Assembly: GCF_003595525.1 (NCBI RefSeq)
Contig: NZ_CP022680.1
Location: 186,001-250,000 of the forward strand
Origin: Streptococcus respiraculi
GTDB lineage: Bacteria; Bacillota; Bacilli; Lactobacillales; Streptococcaceae
Direction: 5' to 3'
DNA: 64,000 bases
Both the position numbers and the translations under genes were made by a program. Positions 34,261 to 44,265 of the stretch are shown here, piece by piece. The first letter of the stretch is position 1, and every line of letters begins with the position of its first letter. The notes under the pieces were generated by a model. The model ran no database searches. It was not told where the DNA came from and saw only the letters and a program-made list of their open reading frames with translations.

Positions 34261-36249
34261 TTAGGCTTTGAGGATTGCTTGTCCGCGCATTACTTGACGT
34301 GGCAAGTCTCCGATGATTTCTGCTGGGAAATCAGTATGGTTGGTAATGATAACAGGTGTCTCAGCGACAAGACCTGCTTCTTTGATGACAGTAATATCAA
34401 AGCTGATCAACTTATCTCCTGCCTGGATACGGTCACCTTGTTGAACATGGGCCTCAAAACCTTTTCCTTCAAGGGTGACAGTATCCATACCGATGTGCAT
34501 CAACATTTCAACACCGTCTGTACCAGTGATACCAATTGCATGTTTGGTTGGGAAGAGGACAGATACGACACCGTCAATTGGAGCAATCAATTCGCCCTCG
34601 CTCGGGTCAATCAAGACTCCTTGCCCCATTACACCAGAAGCAAAGACAGGGTCTGTTGCAGTTGACAAGTCTTTTACTTGACCAGTCAAGGGGCTAATGA
34701 TTTCAGCAGGAGCTTTTGTTTCAGTTGTTTCAGTAACCGTTACAATTTCTTCAACGACTTCTTCTTTTTTGGCAAAGAGGCCAGTTTTCGCAAACACAAA
34801 TGTCAAGATAAACGGAACGACAATCGCAATTGCCATGGTTAATAAGAACGCACCGAAATATTTCGAGTTGATGGAAAGGATAGCTGGTAAGCCACCAACA
34901 CCGATTGCATTGGCTTGGACATTCAACATAACACAGGCTAAACCTGCAAGAGATGATCCAATCATTCCTGCAACAAATGGATAGATGTATTTCACATTTA
35001 CCCCAAAGAGGGCAGGCTCTGTTACACCGAGGTAGGCAGAAATGGTAGCAGGGAGTGCAACTTGTGCCTCACGCTCATTGTGGCGTTTCATAAAGAAATA
35101 GGCAAATACAGCAGAACCCTGTGCGATATTTGACAGAGCAATCATTGGCCACAGACCAGTTGTATGAGTGGCAGTATCTGCCATGAGTTGCGTATCAATG
35201 GCATTGGTCATGTGGTGAAGACCAGTGATAACGAACGGCGCATAAAGGGCACCAAAGATAAGACCAAAGAGCCATTTAAGTGGACCAGTCAAACCAGCAA
35301 AGACAACAGCTGAAAGACCTTTACCGATTGCCCAACCGATAGGACCAAGGACCGTGTGTGCAAGGATAAGAGCTGGAACCAGTGAGAGGAATGGCACTAA
35401 AATCATAGAGACCACTTCGGGAGTGACCTTGCGCCAGAATTTTTCAAGGTAGGCAAGTGACAAGCCGGCAAGAAGGGCTGGGATAACTTGCGCTTGGTAA
35501 CCAATACGAGCAATCGTTGCAAAGCCGAAGTTCCAAGACCAGTTTTCAGCGATTTCTGCTGCGGATGTACCTGGTACAGCATAGGCATTGAGCAATTGTG
35601 GAGACACCAAACAGATACCAAGAACGATACCAAGGATTTGAGTGGTTCCCATTTTACGGGTGACAGACCAAGTGATTCCGACTGGTAAGAAGTGGAAAAT
35701 CGCTTCACCTGGTAGCCACAAGAAGTGGTTGACCCCGCTCCAGAATTGAGAAACATCCACAATCGTATTGTAGATTGGCTCACCTTGTTCATTGACTTGT
35801 TTGACACCATCAATGATTTTTTGACCGAGCCACTCCATTTGAACGCCTTCAAGGACATTACGGAAACCGAGGATCAATCCCCCAACAACCAAGGCTGGAA
35901 TGATTGGAGTGAAGATTTCTGCCAACATGGTCATGACACGTTGGATAGGATTTTGGTTGCTTTTTGCAGCAGATTTAGCAGCTTCTTTTGAAACACCTTC
36001 GATACCTGAAACGGCAGTAAAGTCATTGTAGAAGATTGGTACATCGTTTCCGATGATGACTTGGAATTGACCTGCGTTGGTGAAAGTTCCCTTAACAGCA
36101 GGAATGTTTTCGATTGTTTTGACATCTGCTTTTTTCGGATCTCCCAATACAAAACGCATACGTGTAGCACAGTGGGTGACAGCAGTCACGTTTTCCTTAC
36201 CGCCGACCGCATCCAGTAGGGTCTTAGCGTCTTGTTCAAATTTTCCCAT
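34261..36249 (-). CDS. treP: PTS trehalose transporter IIBCA
   Basis: A 662-residue phosphotransferase importer for trehalose with domains in the order IIB (Cys27 in VTHCATRMRF), IIC (about residues 105-470, some ten membrane segments) and a fused glucose-type IIA (His585 in EMLMHIGMDTV). Trehalose enters as trehalose 6-phosphate for TreC. A promoter and a candidate TreR operator lie between treP and the divergent treR. Confidence 0.93.
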   Translation of the reverse strand: MGKFEQDAKTLLDAVGGKENVTAVTHCATRMRFVLGDPKKADVKTIENIPAVKGTFTNAGQFQVIIGNDVPIFYNDFTAVSGIEGVSKEAAKSAAKSNQNPIQRVMTMLAEIFTPIIPALVVGGLILGFRNVLEGVQMEWLGQKIIDGVKQVNEQGEPIYNTIVDVSQFWSGVNHFLWLPGEAIFHFLPVGITWSVTRKMGTTQILGIVLGICLVSPQLLNAYAVPGTSAAEIAENWSWNFGFATIARIGYQAQVIPALLAGLSLAYLEKFWRKVTPEVVSMILVPFLSLVPALILAHTVLGPIGWAIGKGLSAVVFAGLTGPLKWLFGLIFGALYAPFVITGLHHMTNAIDTQLMADTATHTTGLWPMIALSNIAQGSAVFAYFFMKRHNEREAQVALPATISAYLGVTEPALFGVNVKYIYPFVAGMIGSSLAGLACVMLNVQANAIGVGGLPAILSINSKYFGAFLLTMAIAIVVPFILTFVFAKTGLFAKKEEVVEEIVTVTETTETKAPAEIISPLTGQVKDLSTATDPVFASGVMGQGVLIDPSEGELIAPIDGVVSVLFPTKHAIGITGTDGVEMLMHIGMDTVTLEGKGFEAHVQQGDRIQAGDKLISFDITVIKEAGLVAETPVIITNHTDFPAEIIGDLPRQVMRGQAILKA

Positions 36250-36300
36250 TTATATTTCCCTTAGACAATCGTTGAACGATGTCTCCTTTCTTTTTGTAAA

Positions 36301-36360
36301 ATTTGTACGGACAAATCTTAAAGACAAGAGTATTGTATCCGATTTCAAGACAGAATGCAA
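36301..36360 (-). promoter_or_regulatory. treP promoter and TreR operator
   Basis: Reading the minus strand, TTGCAT (36355-36360) and TACAAT (36332-36337) are 17 bases apart. Just downstream, at 36301-36316, ATTTGTACGGACAAAT is a palindrome with 6-base arms, placed where bound repressor would block transcription. A GntR-type repressor is encoded next door. Confidence 0.75.
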
Positions 36361-36438
36361 GCTTTTTTGTAAAAAAAATTAAAATTTTGTTATAATAGGA
36401 ACAGTTGTATGATAAAAAGCAGACCAATGGAAAGAGTT

Positions 36439-37152
36439 ATGAAAAAATATCAAGAAATTTTCAATGATATCAAGGAAAAAATTGAGGATAATATCTACCC
36501 AGCAGAGCATGTTCTGCCAACGGAAAAAGAGTTGCAATTACAGTATCAAGTCAGCCGAGACACGATTCGCAAGGCTTTATCCATGCTGACCGAGCGGGGC
36601 TTGATTCAAAAAGTGCAGGGCAAGGGCTCACTCGTCTTAAAGCAAGAGTTACTTGATTTTCCTGTATCGGGCTTAACTTCCTATCAAGAGTTGACCCAGT
36701 CCCTTCACATGGATAGTCATACGGAGGTGGTGAGCTTGGAATTGTTGACGGTGACAAGTAATCTATCTCAGCTAACAGGGTTTGAACCCTACAGTCAGGT
36801 TTGGAAACTTGTCCGTACAAGGTCTATTGACGGAAAGGTATCGGTTCTTGATACGGATTATCTATCCTATGAGGTGGTGCCGCATTTGACTAAGGAGATT
36901 GCCGAGATTTCAATCTACGCTTATTTAGAGGGTGAGCTGGGCTTGGATATCGCCTATGCGCAAAAGGAAATCACAGTTGAGCCGACCAATCGGGAGGAGC
37001 GAGAATTGATGAAGAGCAAGGATGATTATCTCGTTCAGATTCGCTCCCGTGTCTTTTTGGGCAATACTCAGCAATTTCAGTATACAGAAAGTAAGCATAA
37101 GATTGATAAGTTTCGCTTTGTCGATTTTGCACGGAGAAAGACTATTCTTTAA
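36439..37152 (+). CDS. treR: Trehalose operon repressor, GntR family
   Basis: A 237-residue repressor with an N-terminal GntR winged helix (LPTEKELQLQYQVSRDTIRKAL) and a UTRA effector domain that would bind trehalose 6-phosphate. I chose ATG 36439 with GGAAAGAG before it; upstream ATGs at 36409 and 36427 lack a ribosome site and 36409 is too near the -10 (TATAAT, about 36391). Divergent from treP. The gene carries an internal copy of the operator core. Confidence 0.9.
   Translation: MKKYQEIFNDIKEKIEDNIYPAEHVLPTEKELQLQYQVSRDTIRKALSMLTERGLIQKVQGKGSLVLKQELLDFPVSGLTSYQELTQSLHMDSHTEVVSLELLTVTSNLSQLTGFEPYSQVWKLVRTRSIDGKVSVLDTDYLSYEVVPHLTKEIAEISIYAYLEGELGLDIAYAQKEITVEPTNREERELMKSKDDYLVQIRSRVFLGNTQQFQYTESKHKIDKFRFVDFARRKTIL
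36808..36821. promoter_or_regulatory. Intragenic TreR operator candidate
   Basis: CTTGTCCGTACAAG inside treR shares the 12-base core TTGTCCGTACAA with the operator before treP (complement of TTGTACGGACAA). The core is exact over 12 bases. Confidence 0.55.
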
Positions 37153-37219
37153 GGGAAGAAGGGCATTGGGATTAGCCAAATAGCTGATTTTACGATATAA
37201 TGAAAGTTGAGGTAATTTT

Positions 37220-37531
37220 ATGGCAAACTTAAATCGATACAAATTTACATTTGGAGAAAAGCAACTCACGCTCACAACGGAGCATGATAATCTTTTTATG
37301 GAAGAAATTGAGCGGATTGCGCAGGAAAAGTATCAAGCAATCAAAGAAAAAATGCCGACAGCAGATTCTGAGACGTTGGCTCTTTTGCTTGCAATCAACG
37401 CCTTATCTGTCCAACTAAAACGGGAAATGGAGCACGAGAAAGTAGAAGCAGAACTAGCTAGGGTAAAAGAAAAAGTTCTCAAGAAGAATGTGACCCTATT
37501 AGACTTGGATGAACTTGAGGATTTGTCATGA
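37220..37531 (+). CDS. zapA: Cell division protein ZapA
   Basis: A 103-residue FtsZ-bundling protein: a short N-terminal beta domain (NRYKFTFGEKQLTLTTEHD) followed by a helical coiled coil (about residues 50-95). Identification rests on length, pattern and the gene order zapA-cvpA-mutS2 found in streptococci. It overlaps the next gene by 4 bases. Confidence 0.85.
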   Translation: MANLNRYKFTFGEKQLTLTTEHDNLFMEEIERIAQEKYQAIKEKMPTADSETLALLLAINALSVQLKREMEHEKVEAELARVKEKVLKKNVTLLDLDELEDLS

Positions 37532-38073
37532 TAACGTTACTCTTGTTGATTATTTTATGCTGGAGTTATTATATTGGCTATAGTCGGGGAATTGTGCTAC
37601 AAAGTTATTATACTTTTGCCAGTATCTTTGCCTTCATTATTGCAGCAGGTCAGTTTAAAAAGTTGGTTCATTTGCTCTACTTGTGGGTACCATTTGCAAC
37701 AGCGGGACAAGGTGCTAGTACCTATTATTTTGATAGCCAGTATTTGTTCAGCTTAGATAAGATTTTTTATGCAGGACTAGCCTTTTTAGTGGTCTACATA
37801 CTTGTTTACGCAACTATGCGCCTCTTGGGTCTTTTAATGCACCTTTTGCGCTTTGCTGATCCAGATACGACCGCCACCAATGTCATTAGCGGAGCCCTAG
37901 CAGTGTTTGTAGCTCTTATATCGCTACAGATTCTTCTCACTATTGTAGCCACCATTCCGCTGGCATCCGTACAGGAAATGCTCCATAAGAGCTGGCTTGC
38001 CAATGCCATTATCCAATACACACCGATTACCAGTAGCTTGTTGAAACAGTTGTGGATTGCGGCAATTGGCTAA
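37528..38073 (+). CDS. CvpA family membrane protein
   Basis: A 181-residue protein with four predicted membrane segments and the CvpA-type GYSRGIVLQ near the start. The family is linked to colicin V production and envelope homeostasis; its molecular role is unknown. Coupled to zapA by an ATGA overlap; a run of short repeats separates it from mutS2. Confidence 0.85.
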   Translation: MITLLLLIILCWSYYIGYSRGIVLQSYYTFASIFAFIIAAGQFKKLVHLLYLWVPFATAGQGASTYYFDSQYLFSLDKIFYAGLAFLVVYILVYATMRLLGLLMHLLRFADPDTTATNVISGALAVFVALISLQILLTIVATIPLASVQEMLHKSWLANAIIQYTPITSSLLKQLWIAAIG

Positions 38074-38173
38074 TCAGTGAGTTGTTTTAGTTGTAAAAAA
38101 GGGGTTGAGCACACGTTGCCCAGTCCCTCTGTTTTTACCACGATTATGCTACGAAAGTAATGTTTTATAAACA

Positions 38174-38277
38174 TATAGTGAATCGAATAAAGGTTAGGAC
38201 ATCGTTAAGCCGCTTTGATGAACCCAGTTGTATCTACAGCTCCTGGCCTTGTCTTACTCCTTTCTCAATTCACTATA
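38174..38277. mobile_element. RUP-like miniature element, 104 bp
   Basis: The ends are imperfect inverted repeats, TATAGTGAATCGAATAAAGG and CCTTTCTCAATTCACTATA, and both begin or end at TA. A second element with the same ends and shared interior (GTTAGGACATCGTTAAG, CTACAGCTCCT) lies at 57631-57792. Size and ends resemble the 107-bp RUP elements of pneumococcus, thought to be moved by an IS630-type transposase. Confidence 0.75.
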
Positions 38278-38282
38278 ATACC

Positions 38283-38600
38283 CTATAAAAATCAAAATCT
38301 GATTAGCTTCCACAATTGAGAATTGTGGAAGGCTGGAAATAGAACGAGCGCAGCTCGCCCCTTGCAATTGAGAATTGTGGAAGGCTGGAAATAGAACGAG
38401 CGCAGCTCGCCCCTTGCAATTGAGAATTGTGGGAGGCTGGAAATAGAACGAGCGCAGCTCGCCCCTTTGAACCGCTAGTTCGGACTAATGGTAGCTGAGG
38501 ATTATTTCATAATCCTTATTTCCAACCTTCAACAGTCCCCCGGACTGTTGAAGCAAGGTGAGTTAACGACATCAGAGGTTGATTTTTGATGAGTATAAAA
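38283..38600. repeat. BOX-like composite element with 52-bp internal repeats
   Basis: It begins CTATAAAAATCAAAATCTGA, holds the hairpin CTTCCACAATT-gag-AATTGTGGAAG, then three copies of a 52-base unit starting at 38313, 38365 and 38417 (core GGCTGGAAATAGAACGAGCG). Then comes one copy of a different module (about 38492-38550, containing AACAGTCCCCCGGACTGTT) and the end word GATTTTTGATGAGTAT. Fixed ends around a variable number of internal units is the architecture of pneumococcal BOX elements. The same element lies inverted at 48.05-48.47 kb. Confidence 0.8.
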
Positions 38601-38670
38601 TGAGTATTTTAAACTAGTATCACCTAAATACCCGTGAAAAATAAAAGGGGAAAATCCTCGGAGAAAGAAT

Positions 38671-41004
38671 ATGAATCAAAAAATTATGGAAATCCTAGAG
38701 TTTCACAAGGTCAAGTCCTTGTTTGAACCTCTTATTTTGACAGAACAGGGGGCTGTTGAGTTAGGCGAGCTTATGCCCATGACAGATGCGGCGAAAATTC
38801 AGCAGGCCTTTGATGAAGTGACTGACATGGCCCAGTTGTTCGTAGAACACCCTCATTTTAGCTTGGGAGCGACGGTTGATATAGCACCTGCCATGAAACG
38901 ATTGGACTTGGAAGCTGACCTCAATATTCCTGAGATATTGGCTGTCAAAAAGGTCTTGGAAGTATCAAAAGAATTGGTCGATTTTTATCAACAGTTGGAA
39001 AATGTGGACTTGATTCAGTTGCCGACCTTGTTTGAAAAAATTGAACTCTTTCCTCATATCCAAGGGAGTTTACAGGCGATAAATAATGTGGGCTTTGTCG
39101 AAGATTTTGCCAGTGAAAAATTGATGCAAATTCGCAGGAAGATTCGCGAGTCTGAAGATCAGATCAGACAGGTCTTGCAAGATATGCTTAAGACCAAGAG
39201 TGATATGCTGACAGACACCATTCTAGCTAGCCGTAATGGTCGAAATGTCCTTCCTGTCAAAAATACCTACCGCAATCGCATTTCAGGTGTGGTTCATGAT
39301 ATTTCAGCCTCAGGCTCAACCGTCTATATCGAACCGCGTGCAATCGTCTCCCTCAATGAGGAACTGACCCATGCTAAGGCAGAAGAACGCCATGAGATTG
39401 GCCGGATCTTGCAGGAATTATCCGATATGTTGCGTCCCCATAGTCGTATCATTCGCAACAACGCTTGGGTAATTGGGCATCTGGACTTTATCCGTGCCAA
39501 GCATGTCTTTGCCCGTACTTATCAGGCTACGATTCCAACCTTATCCCTGACTAAGGATATTGCCCTTTTAAATGTTCGTCATCCGCTCTTGGCTAATCCT
39601 GTGCCTAATGATCTGTATTTTAAGGAAGCATTAACCGCCATCGTGATTACAGGTCCCAATACAGGTGGTAAGACCATTATGCTCAAAACACTGGGGCTGA
39701 CGCATCTCATGGCCCAGTCTGGTCTTCCGATTTTAGCAGATAAGGGCAGTCGGGTTGGGTTGTTCCGAGAGATGTTTGCAGATATTGGAGATGAGCAGTC
39801 GATTGAGCAGAGTCTGTCTACTTTCTCAAGCCACATGACGCATACAGTGGATATTTTAGCGACTGCTGACCAAGATTCCCTTATCTTATTTGATGAATTG
39901 GGAGCGGGAACTGATCCACAAGAGGGGGCCTCCCTTGCCATGGCGATTTTGGAAGATTTGCGCTTGCGGGGAATTAAAACCATGGCGACCACCCATTATC
40001 CTGAATTAAAAGCCTACGGAATCGAGACAATTGGCGTGGAAAATGCCAGTATGGAATTTGATAGCCAGAGTCTGCGACCAACCTACAAGTTCATGCAGGG
40101 CGTTCCAGGGCGTTCTAATGCCTTTGAGATTGCAAAGCGTCTCGGCTTATCAACAGCTATTATTAGCGATGCCGAAAGCATGACAAAGACCGACAGTGAT
40201 GTTAATCAAATTATTGAAAAGTTAGAAGCACAGACAGTAGAAAGTCGCAAGCGTCTGGACACGATTCGTGAAGTCGAGCAGGAAAATCTCAAGATGAATC
40301 GAGTCTTGAAGAAACTCTATCATGAATTTTCACGGGAGAAAGAAAGTGAGTTAAATAAGGCACGTTTGGAGGCTCAGGAGATTGTAACCTTGGCTTTGGC
40401 TGAAAGTGATGAGATTCTGAAAAATCTCCATAGTCAGGCTAGTCTCAAACCGCATCAGATTATTGAAGCCAAAAGTCAGCTGAAAAAATTAGCACCAGAA
40501 GTCGTAGATTTGTCGAAAAATAAGGTCTTAAAAAAAGCCAAAAAAGAAAAGGCAGCGCGCGTGGGTGATGATATTTTAGTGACCAGTTATGGACAGAGAG
40601 GCACTTTGACCAAGCAGTTAAAAGACGGACGTTGGGAAGCCCAAGTTGGTTTGATTAAGATGACCCTAAAAGCAGATGAATTTACCCTTGTGAAGGCTGA
40701 AAAAGAAGAAAAGCCAAAACAAAAGCAGGTCCATGTCGTCAAACGTACAACTGGCAAAGGGCCTAAGGCTCGCCTTGATTTGCGTGGCAAACGCTATGAA
40801 GAAGCCATGCAGGAACTGGATGAATTTGTCGACCAAGCTCTCCTCAACAATCTGTCTCAGGTAGACATCATTCACGGTATTGGAACAGGTGTCATCCGTG
40901 AGGGAGTGACCAAGTATCTTCGCCGCAACAAGCAGGTCAAAGAATTTGGCTATGCCCCGCAGAATGCAGGAGGTAGTGGTGCTACCATTGTGACCTTTAA
41001 ATAA
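38671..41004 (+). CDS. mutS2: Endonuclease MutS2
   Basis: A 777-residue MutS-family ATPase that lacks the mismatch-recognition domain and ends in a Smr nuclease domain. The Walker A motif [15 protein letters not shown], Walker [14 protein letters not shown], a coiled-coil segment (about 500-620) and the C-terminal [12 protein letters not shown]...[11 protein letters not shown] are clear. It acts in recombination control and, in some Firmicutes, ribosome rescue. Confidence 0.95.
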   Translation: MNQKIMEILEFHKVKSLFEPLILTEQGAVELGELMPMTDAAKIQQAFDEVTDMAQLFVEHPHFSLGATVDIAPAMKRLDLEADLNIPEILAVKKVLEVSKELVDFYQQLENVDLIQLPTLFEKIELFPHIQGSLQAINNVGFVEDFASEKLMQIRRKIRESEDQIRQVLQDMLKTKSDMLTDTILASRNGRNVLPVKNTYRNRISGVVHDISASGSTVYIEPRAIVSLNEELTHAKAEERHEIGRILQELSDMLRPHSRIIRNNAWVIGHLDFIRAKHVFARTYQATIPTLSLTKDIALLNVRHPLLANPVPNDLYFKEALTAIVITGPNTGGKTIMLKTLGLTHLMAQSGLPILADKGSRVGLFREMFADIGDEQSIEQSLSTFSSHMTHTVDILATADQDSLILFDELGAGTDPQEGASLAMAILEDLRLRGIKTMATTHYPELKAYGIETIGVENASMEFDSQSLRPTYKFMQGVPGRSNAFEIAKRLGLSTAIISDAESMTKTDSDVNQIIEKLEAQTVESRKRLDTIREVEQENLKMNRVLKKLYHEFSREKESELNKARLEAQEIVTLALAESDEILKNLHSQASLKPHQIIEAKSQLKKLAPEVVDLSKNKVLKKAKKEKAARVGDDILVTSYGQRGTLTKQLKDGRWEAQVGLIKMTLKADEFTLVKAEKEEKPKQKQVHVVKRTTGKGPKARLDLRGKRYEEAMQELDEFVDQALLNNLSQVDIIHGIGTGVIREGVTKYLRRNKQVKEFGYAPQNAGGSGATIVTFK

Positions 41005-41051
41005 TAACTAGTGGTAGATGATCTTAAAGATAAGGAGAGCTTGCCAGACAG

Positions 41052-41435
41052 TTCAATACACTTATTCCAGAATTATCTGTCTTTGATATGACACAAACAA
41101 AAGATTTTTATGCAACCCTAGGTTTTAAACTAGAGTATGAGCGCAAAGAAGACAAGTTTGCTTTTATGACGTTTGAGGGTAGTCAGTTTATGTTTGAGCA
41201 AATCCACGACGATGGCTGGAATATTGGTGAATTAGAATATCCCTTAGGGAAAGGAATCAATTTTTCAATCGCTTGTGACCATGTGGAAGAACTCTATCGA
41301 ACGATTCAAAAGGAGCAAATCAAGATTTATAGAGAGTTGACAAGAAATTCGTATCTCGTTAATGGTATCGCTATAGAGCAAATCGAATTTCTCCTGCAAG
41401 ACCCCAATGGCTATTTGCTGCGATTTACAAATTGA
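41052..41435 (+). pseudogene. VOC (glyoxalase/bleomycin-resistance) protein with lost start codon
   Basis: The open frame from ATG 41088 encodes 115 residues, but family-like sequence continues upstream in frame as FNTLIPELSVFD, which supplies the first beta strand. In-frame codons between the stop at 41031 and 41088 include no ATG, GTG or TTG; CAG stands where ATG is expected at 41049. TAAGGAG lies before it. The protein is therefore probably untranslated or made in a shortened form from 41088. The rest is intact: YATLGFKLEYERKEDKFAFM and LQDPNGYLLRF. Confidence 0.6.
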
Positions 41436-41635
41436 GCATTTCTAGTTCAATAGTAAGGAAGCGGTGCTATTATTGTAACCTCTAAACAACTGCCCCTTTG
41501 ACAGATGTGAAGGGTAGGCTATTAAGAGGGGGATTTATATAGTTGCTAATCAGGCGGATTTGGACTTGTTTGACATTGAGGAATGCTACCAAGAATTCAC
41601 TATGTCATAGATATTTGCCCTGCGTAGCAAATATT

Positions 41636-41663
41636 TTGAAAAAGTTTCCTTTTGGTGTAGAAT
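41636..41663 (+). promoter_or_regulatory. trxA promoter
   Basis: TTGAAA (41636-41641) and TAGAAT (41658-41663), 16 bases apart, followed by AAAGGAG before the ATG at 41694. Confidence 0.6.
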
Positions 41664-41693
41664 AACAATACAAAGAAAAAAAGGAGAACAACT

Positions 41694-42008
41694 ATGGTTC
41701 AAGCAGTTACTGATGCAAACTTTGTCGAAGAAACAAAAGAAGGTCTTGTGTTGATTGATTTTTGGGCAACTTGGTGTGGCCCATGTCGTATGCAGGCACC
41801 GATTTTGGAGCAATTAGCAGAAGAAATTCATGAAGATGAGTTGAAAATTTTGAAAATGGATGTCGATGAGAATCCAAACACCGCCCGTGAATTTGGTATT
41901 ATGTCAATCCCGACTCTTCTATTCAAGAAAGACGGAGAAGTCGTAAAACAAGTCGCTGGTGTCCACAGCAAAGAGCAACTCAAAGCGATTATCGCTGAGT
42001 TGGCGTAA
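41694..42008 (+). CDS. trxA: Thioredoxin
   Basis: A 104-residue disulfide reductase with the active site WCGPC (Cys28, Cys31), FWATWC context and the cis-proline region IMSIPTLL. It keeps cytoplasmic thiols reduced with thioredoxin reductase. Single gene with its own promoter and terminator. Confidence 0.96.
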   Translation: MVQAVTDANFVEETKEGLVLIDFWATWCGPCRMQAPILEQLAEEIHEDELKILKMDVDENPNTAREFGIMSIPTLLFKKDGEVVKQVAGVHSKEQLKAIIAELA

Positions 42009-42011
42009 TAG

Positions 42012-42048
42012 AAAAAAGCTGAGAACGGAAAAAGTTCTCAGCTTTTTT
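42012..42048. terminator. Bidirectional terminator between trxA and araC-type gene
   Basis: AAAAAAGCTGAGAAC (42012-42026) pairs with GTTCTCAGCTTTTTT (42034-42048). It serves both convergent genes. Confidence 0.92.
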
Positions 42049-42077
42049 CTATTGTACAACCTTGCTTAGTCAGGGGA

Positions 42078-42956
42078 CTATTTCTGCTTTACTCCCTTGC
42101 GCTTCCGATATTGTCTAGGCGTCAATTGAAAGCGCCGTTTGAAATGCCGATTAAAATTGGATAAATTATCAAAGCCAGCAAGAGGAGCGATTTCAGCAAT
42201 GGGCAACATGGTCTGGATTAACAATTCGCAAGCCTTGTTGAGGCGTTTTTGCAGGATGAATTCCCCACAGGAACTTCCCGTATGCTGTTTGAAAATACTC
42301 ATAAAATGATTGCGACTGTAGCCAAAGTAATCTGCTAGGGCATCAATGGTGAGAGGCTCTGCCAAGTGATCGTCAATATACTGAATTAAATCGCGCAATT
42401 TCTGATACTTGTGATAGGTCTCATCACTATAGTGTCGGTTGACATGGCGATACTTAAATAAAAGATAGAAAAATTCATATAGTTTTGACTTCAGTAGTAC
42501 ATCATAGTAGAGGCTTTGGTCGTGCACCAGGGCAAAGATGGCTAGCAGACAACCCTTAATTTCCTCATAGCCTGGCATAGTGGGCTGAATCCGTGTAGTC
42601 AGATGAAAATGCCCTGTATAAATGGGTTGAATATAGCGTTGGCTAAACAATTCAATGTGGGAACGTCCCAGATTGTCTAGGTCAATCCGAAAGAGTTGGC
42701 ATTGCTGTTCTTTTCCTGCGATTGGCTTAATAGCATGTAAAAAAGTTGGTTGAATCAGAATAATATCGCCAGGAGAACTCGCAAAGGCTTCCGCATGAAT
42801 ATGGTAGTAGGCGCTCCCTTTTTGGACATAAATCATTTCTAATTCCGGATGCCCGTGGTACATGATATCAGAATCCTGAGGCATCAGGTGCATTTTTTCA
42901 TAGTGATAGGGAAAACCAGAAGGATTGTCTTTAATATACCGCGAATAGTTTGCCAT
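42078..42956 (-). CDS. AraC family transcriptional regulator
   Basis: A 292-residue regulator: an N-terminal cupin effector domain (YHGHPELEMIYVQKGSAYYHI) and a C-terminal double helix-turn-helix (LADYFGYSRNHFMSIFKQHTG..., IAPLAGFDNLSNFNRHFKRRF, LTPRQYRK). It lies after the OFA-type transporter on the minus strand with a 65-base gap and probably controls that gene or the divergent flavoprotein genes. Confidence 0.9.
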   Translation of the reverse strand: MANYSRYIKDNPSGFPYHYEKMHLMPQDSDIMYHGHPELEMIYVQKGSAYYHIHAEAFASSPGDIILIQPTFLHAIKPIAGKEQQCQLFRIDLDNLGRSHIELFSQRYIQPIYTGHFHLTTRIQPTMPGYEEIKGCLLAIFALVHDQSLYYDVLLKSKLYEFFYLLFKYRHVNRHYSDETYHKYQKLRDLIQYIDDHLAEPLTIDALADYFGYSRNHFMSIFKQHTGSSCGEFILQKRLNKACELLIQTMLPIAEIAPLAGFDNLSNFNRHFKRRFQLTPRQYRKRKGVKQK

Positions 42957-43021
42957 ATTTCCCTCCTATCTCTTTTATACGATTATACCAAAATTCATAG
43001 GCCTAAGCAGGGCTATTCAGG

Positions 43022-44224
43022 TCACTTTTTGTGTATTTTGATATAAATAAGATTAAGCCCAAGCCCAACAACTGCAAAGGCAATCGAGAGATAAAAGGCC
43101 TGACTATAGTTTCCGTTATTAGCATTGGCCAATTGGATGGCTAGACGAGGTGCGAAAAAGGCGGCTAACGAATAACCTGTAAAGATAATTCCGTAATTCA
43201 CCCCTTGATTTGCCGGTCCATAATTTTCCATAACGATAGACGGAAAGACTCCCATGACCCCTCCAAAGCAAATACCAAGTCCGATAATTCCTATAGAGAA
43301 GCCCATTTGGCCAGGAACGAGGGTCAAGATAAGGAGTGAGGCAATGACGACAGAAAAGATGATGAGTAGTGTTTGACTACGACCGATTTTATCAGAGACA
43401 CTTCCCCAGATGAAACGTCCACTTGAATTACTAATTGAGTAGAGACTGACATATAGTGCAGCTGTTCCAGCTGAAAGCCCAAACATCGATTGACCGATTG
43501 GTGAGGCCTGTGAAGCGATCATCAAACCAGAAAATGCACCGACGAAAAACATGGATAGAATCACATAAAAAATAGGTGTTCGGAGCATTTCTTTCCAGTT
43601 TTTAGTGATTGTAGCTTGTCCAGATCGTGTAGGAGGAGTCCACCCCTCTGGTTGATAGCCTGCTGGCGCAGGTTTGATGAAGAAGCTGGCAATCAGAACA
43701 ACGATGAGATAGACCATTCCCAGTGTCCTGAAAGCAAAACTAGCGCTATTGCTTTGGATCAAATGGCTGGCAATAGGAGAGGCGATAACAGCAGCAAATC
43801 CCATTCCGGCTGTCAATATACCAGAAGCCAATCCTCGTTTGTCAGGAAAGAGGCGAATGGTGTTGCTCAAAGCTCCAGAGTAAGCAAATCCTTGACCGAG
43901 GCCTGCTAATACTCCATAACTTAAATAGAGCATGACAGGGCTACTAGCAAATCCAGTCAGGATGAAGCCGAATGCAAAAAGGACAGCTCCTAGTGTAATC
44001 GTCCATTTGACGTATCCTTTATCAACTAAGTAGCCTCCTAGGATCATCGGAATAGGGCCGATGGCAGAGTTAATCGCAAAGGCTAGCATGATTTGTGGCA
44101 TGCTCCACCCTGTTTCAACACTCAAAGGTTTTGCGAAGACGCTAAAGGAATAGATGGCACCTGTACATAATAAAATAGCAGTGGAAGCCATGATGACTTG
44201 CCAGCGATTCAGTGAACGATTCAT
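43022..44224 (-). CDS. OFA family MFS transporter (oxalate/formate antiporter-like)
   Basis: A 400-residue major facilitator with twelve predicted segments. It opens NRWQVIMASTAILLCTGAIYSFSVF and has GLGQGFAYSGALSN, typical of the oxalate:formate antiporter group, which exchange organic anions. I chose ATG 44224, with GAGGAGG upstream; the frame extends to 44260 without a ribosome site. Divergent from the flavoprotein genes, so its substrate may be the acceptor they reduce. Confidence 0.88.
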   Translation of the reverse strand: MNRSLNRWQVIMASTAILLCTGAIYSFSVFAKPLSVETGWSMPQIMLAFAINSAIGPIPMILGGYLVDKGYVKWTITLGAVLFAFGFILTGFASSPVMLYLSYGVLAGLGQGFAYSGALSNTIRLFPDKRGLASGILTAGMGFAAVIASPIASHLIQSNSASFAFRTLGMVYLIVVLIASFFIKPAPAGYQPEGWTPPTRSGQATITKNWKEMLRTPIFYVILSMFFVGAFSGLMIASQASPIGQSMFGLSAGTAALYVSLYSISNSSGRFIWGSVSDKIGRSQTLLIIFSVVIASLLILTLVPGQMGFSIGIIGLGICFGGVMGVFPSIVMENYGPANQGVNYGIIFTGYSLAAFFAPRLAIQLANANNGNYSQAFYLSIAFAVVGLGLNLIYIKIHKK

Positions 44225-44265
44225 AGTGAACCTCCTCAATAGTTTGTTTGTTTTTTTCACAAACG

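Noticed and set aside
38313-38468. CRISPR array
   Set aside because: The 52-base units are contiguous tandem copies with no unique spacers, and no cas genes are present. The same holds for 48242-48450.
41541-41610. Short protein-like stretch VANQADLDLFDIEECYQEF ahead of trxA
   Set aside because: It looks like a gene remnant but is only about 22 codons, has no proper start and matches nothing I recognise, so I did not list it as a pseudogene.
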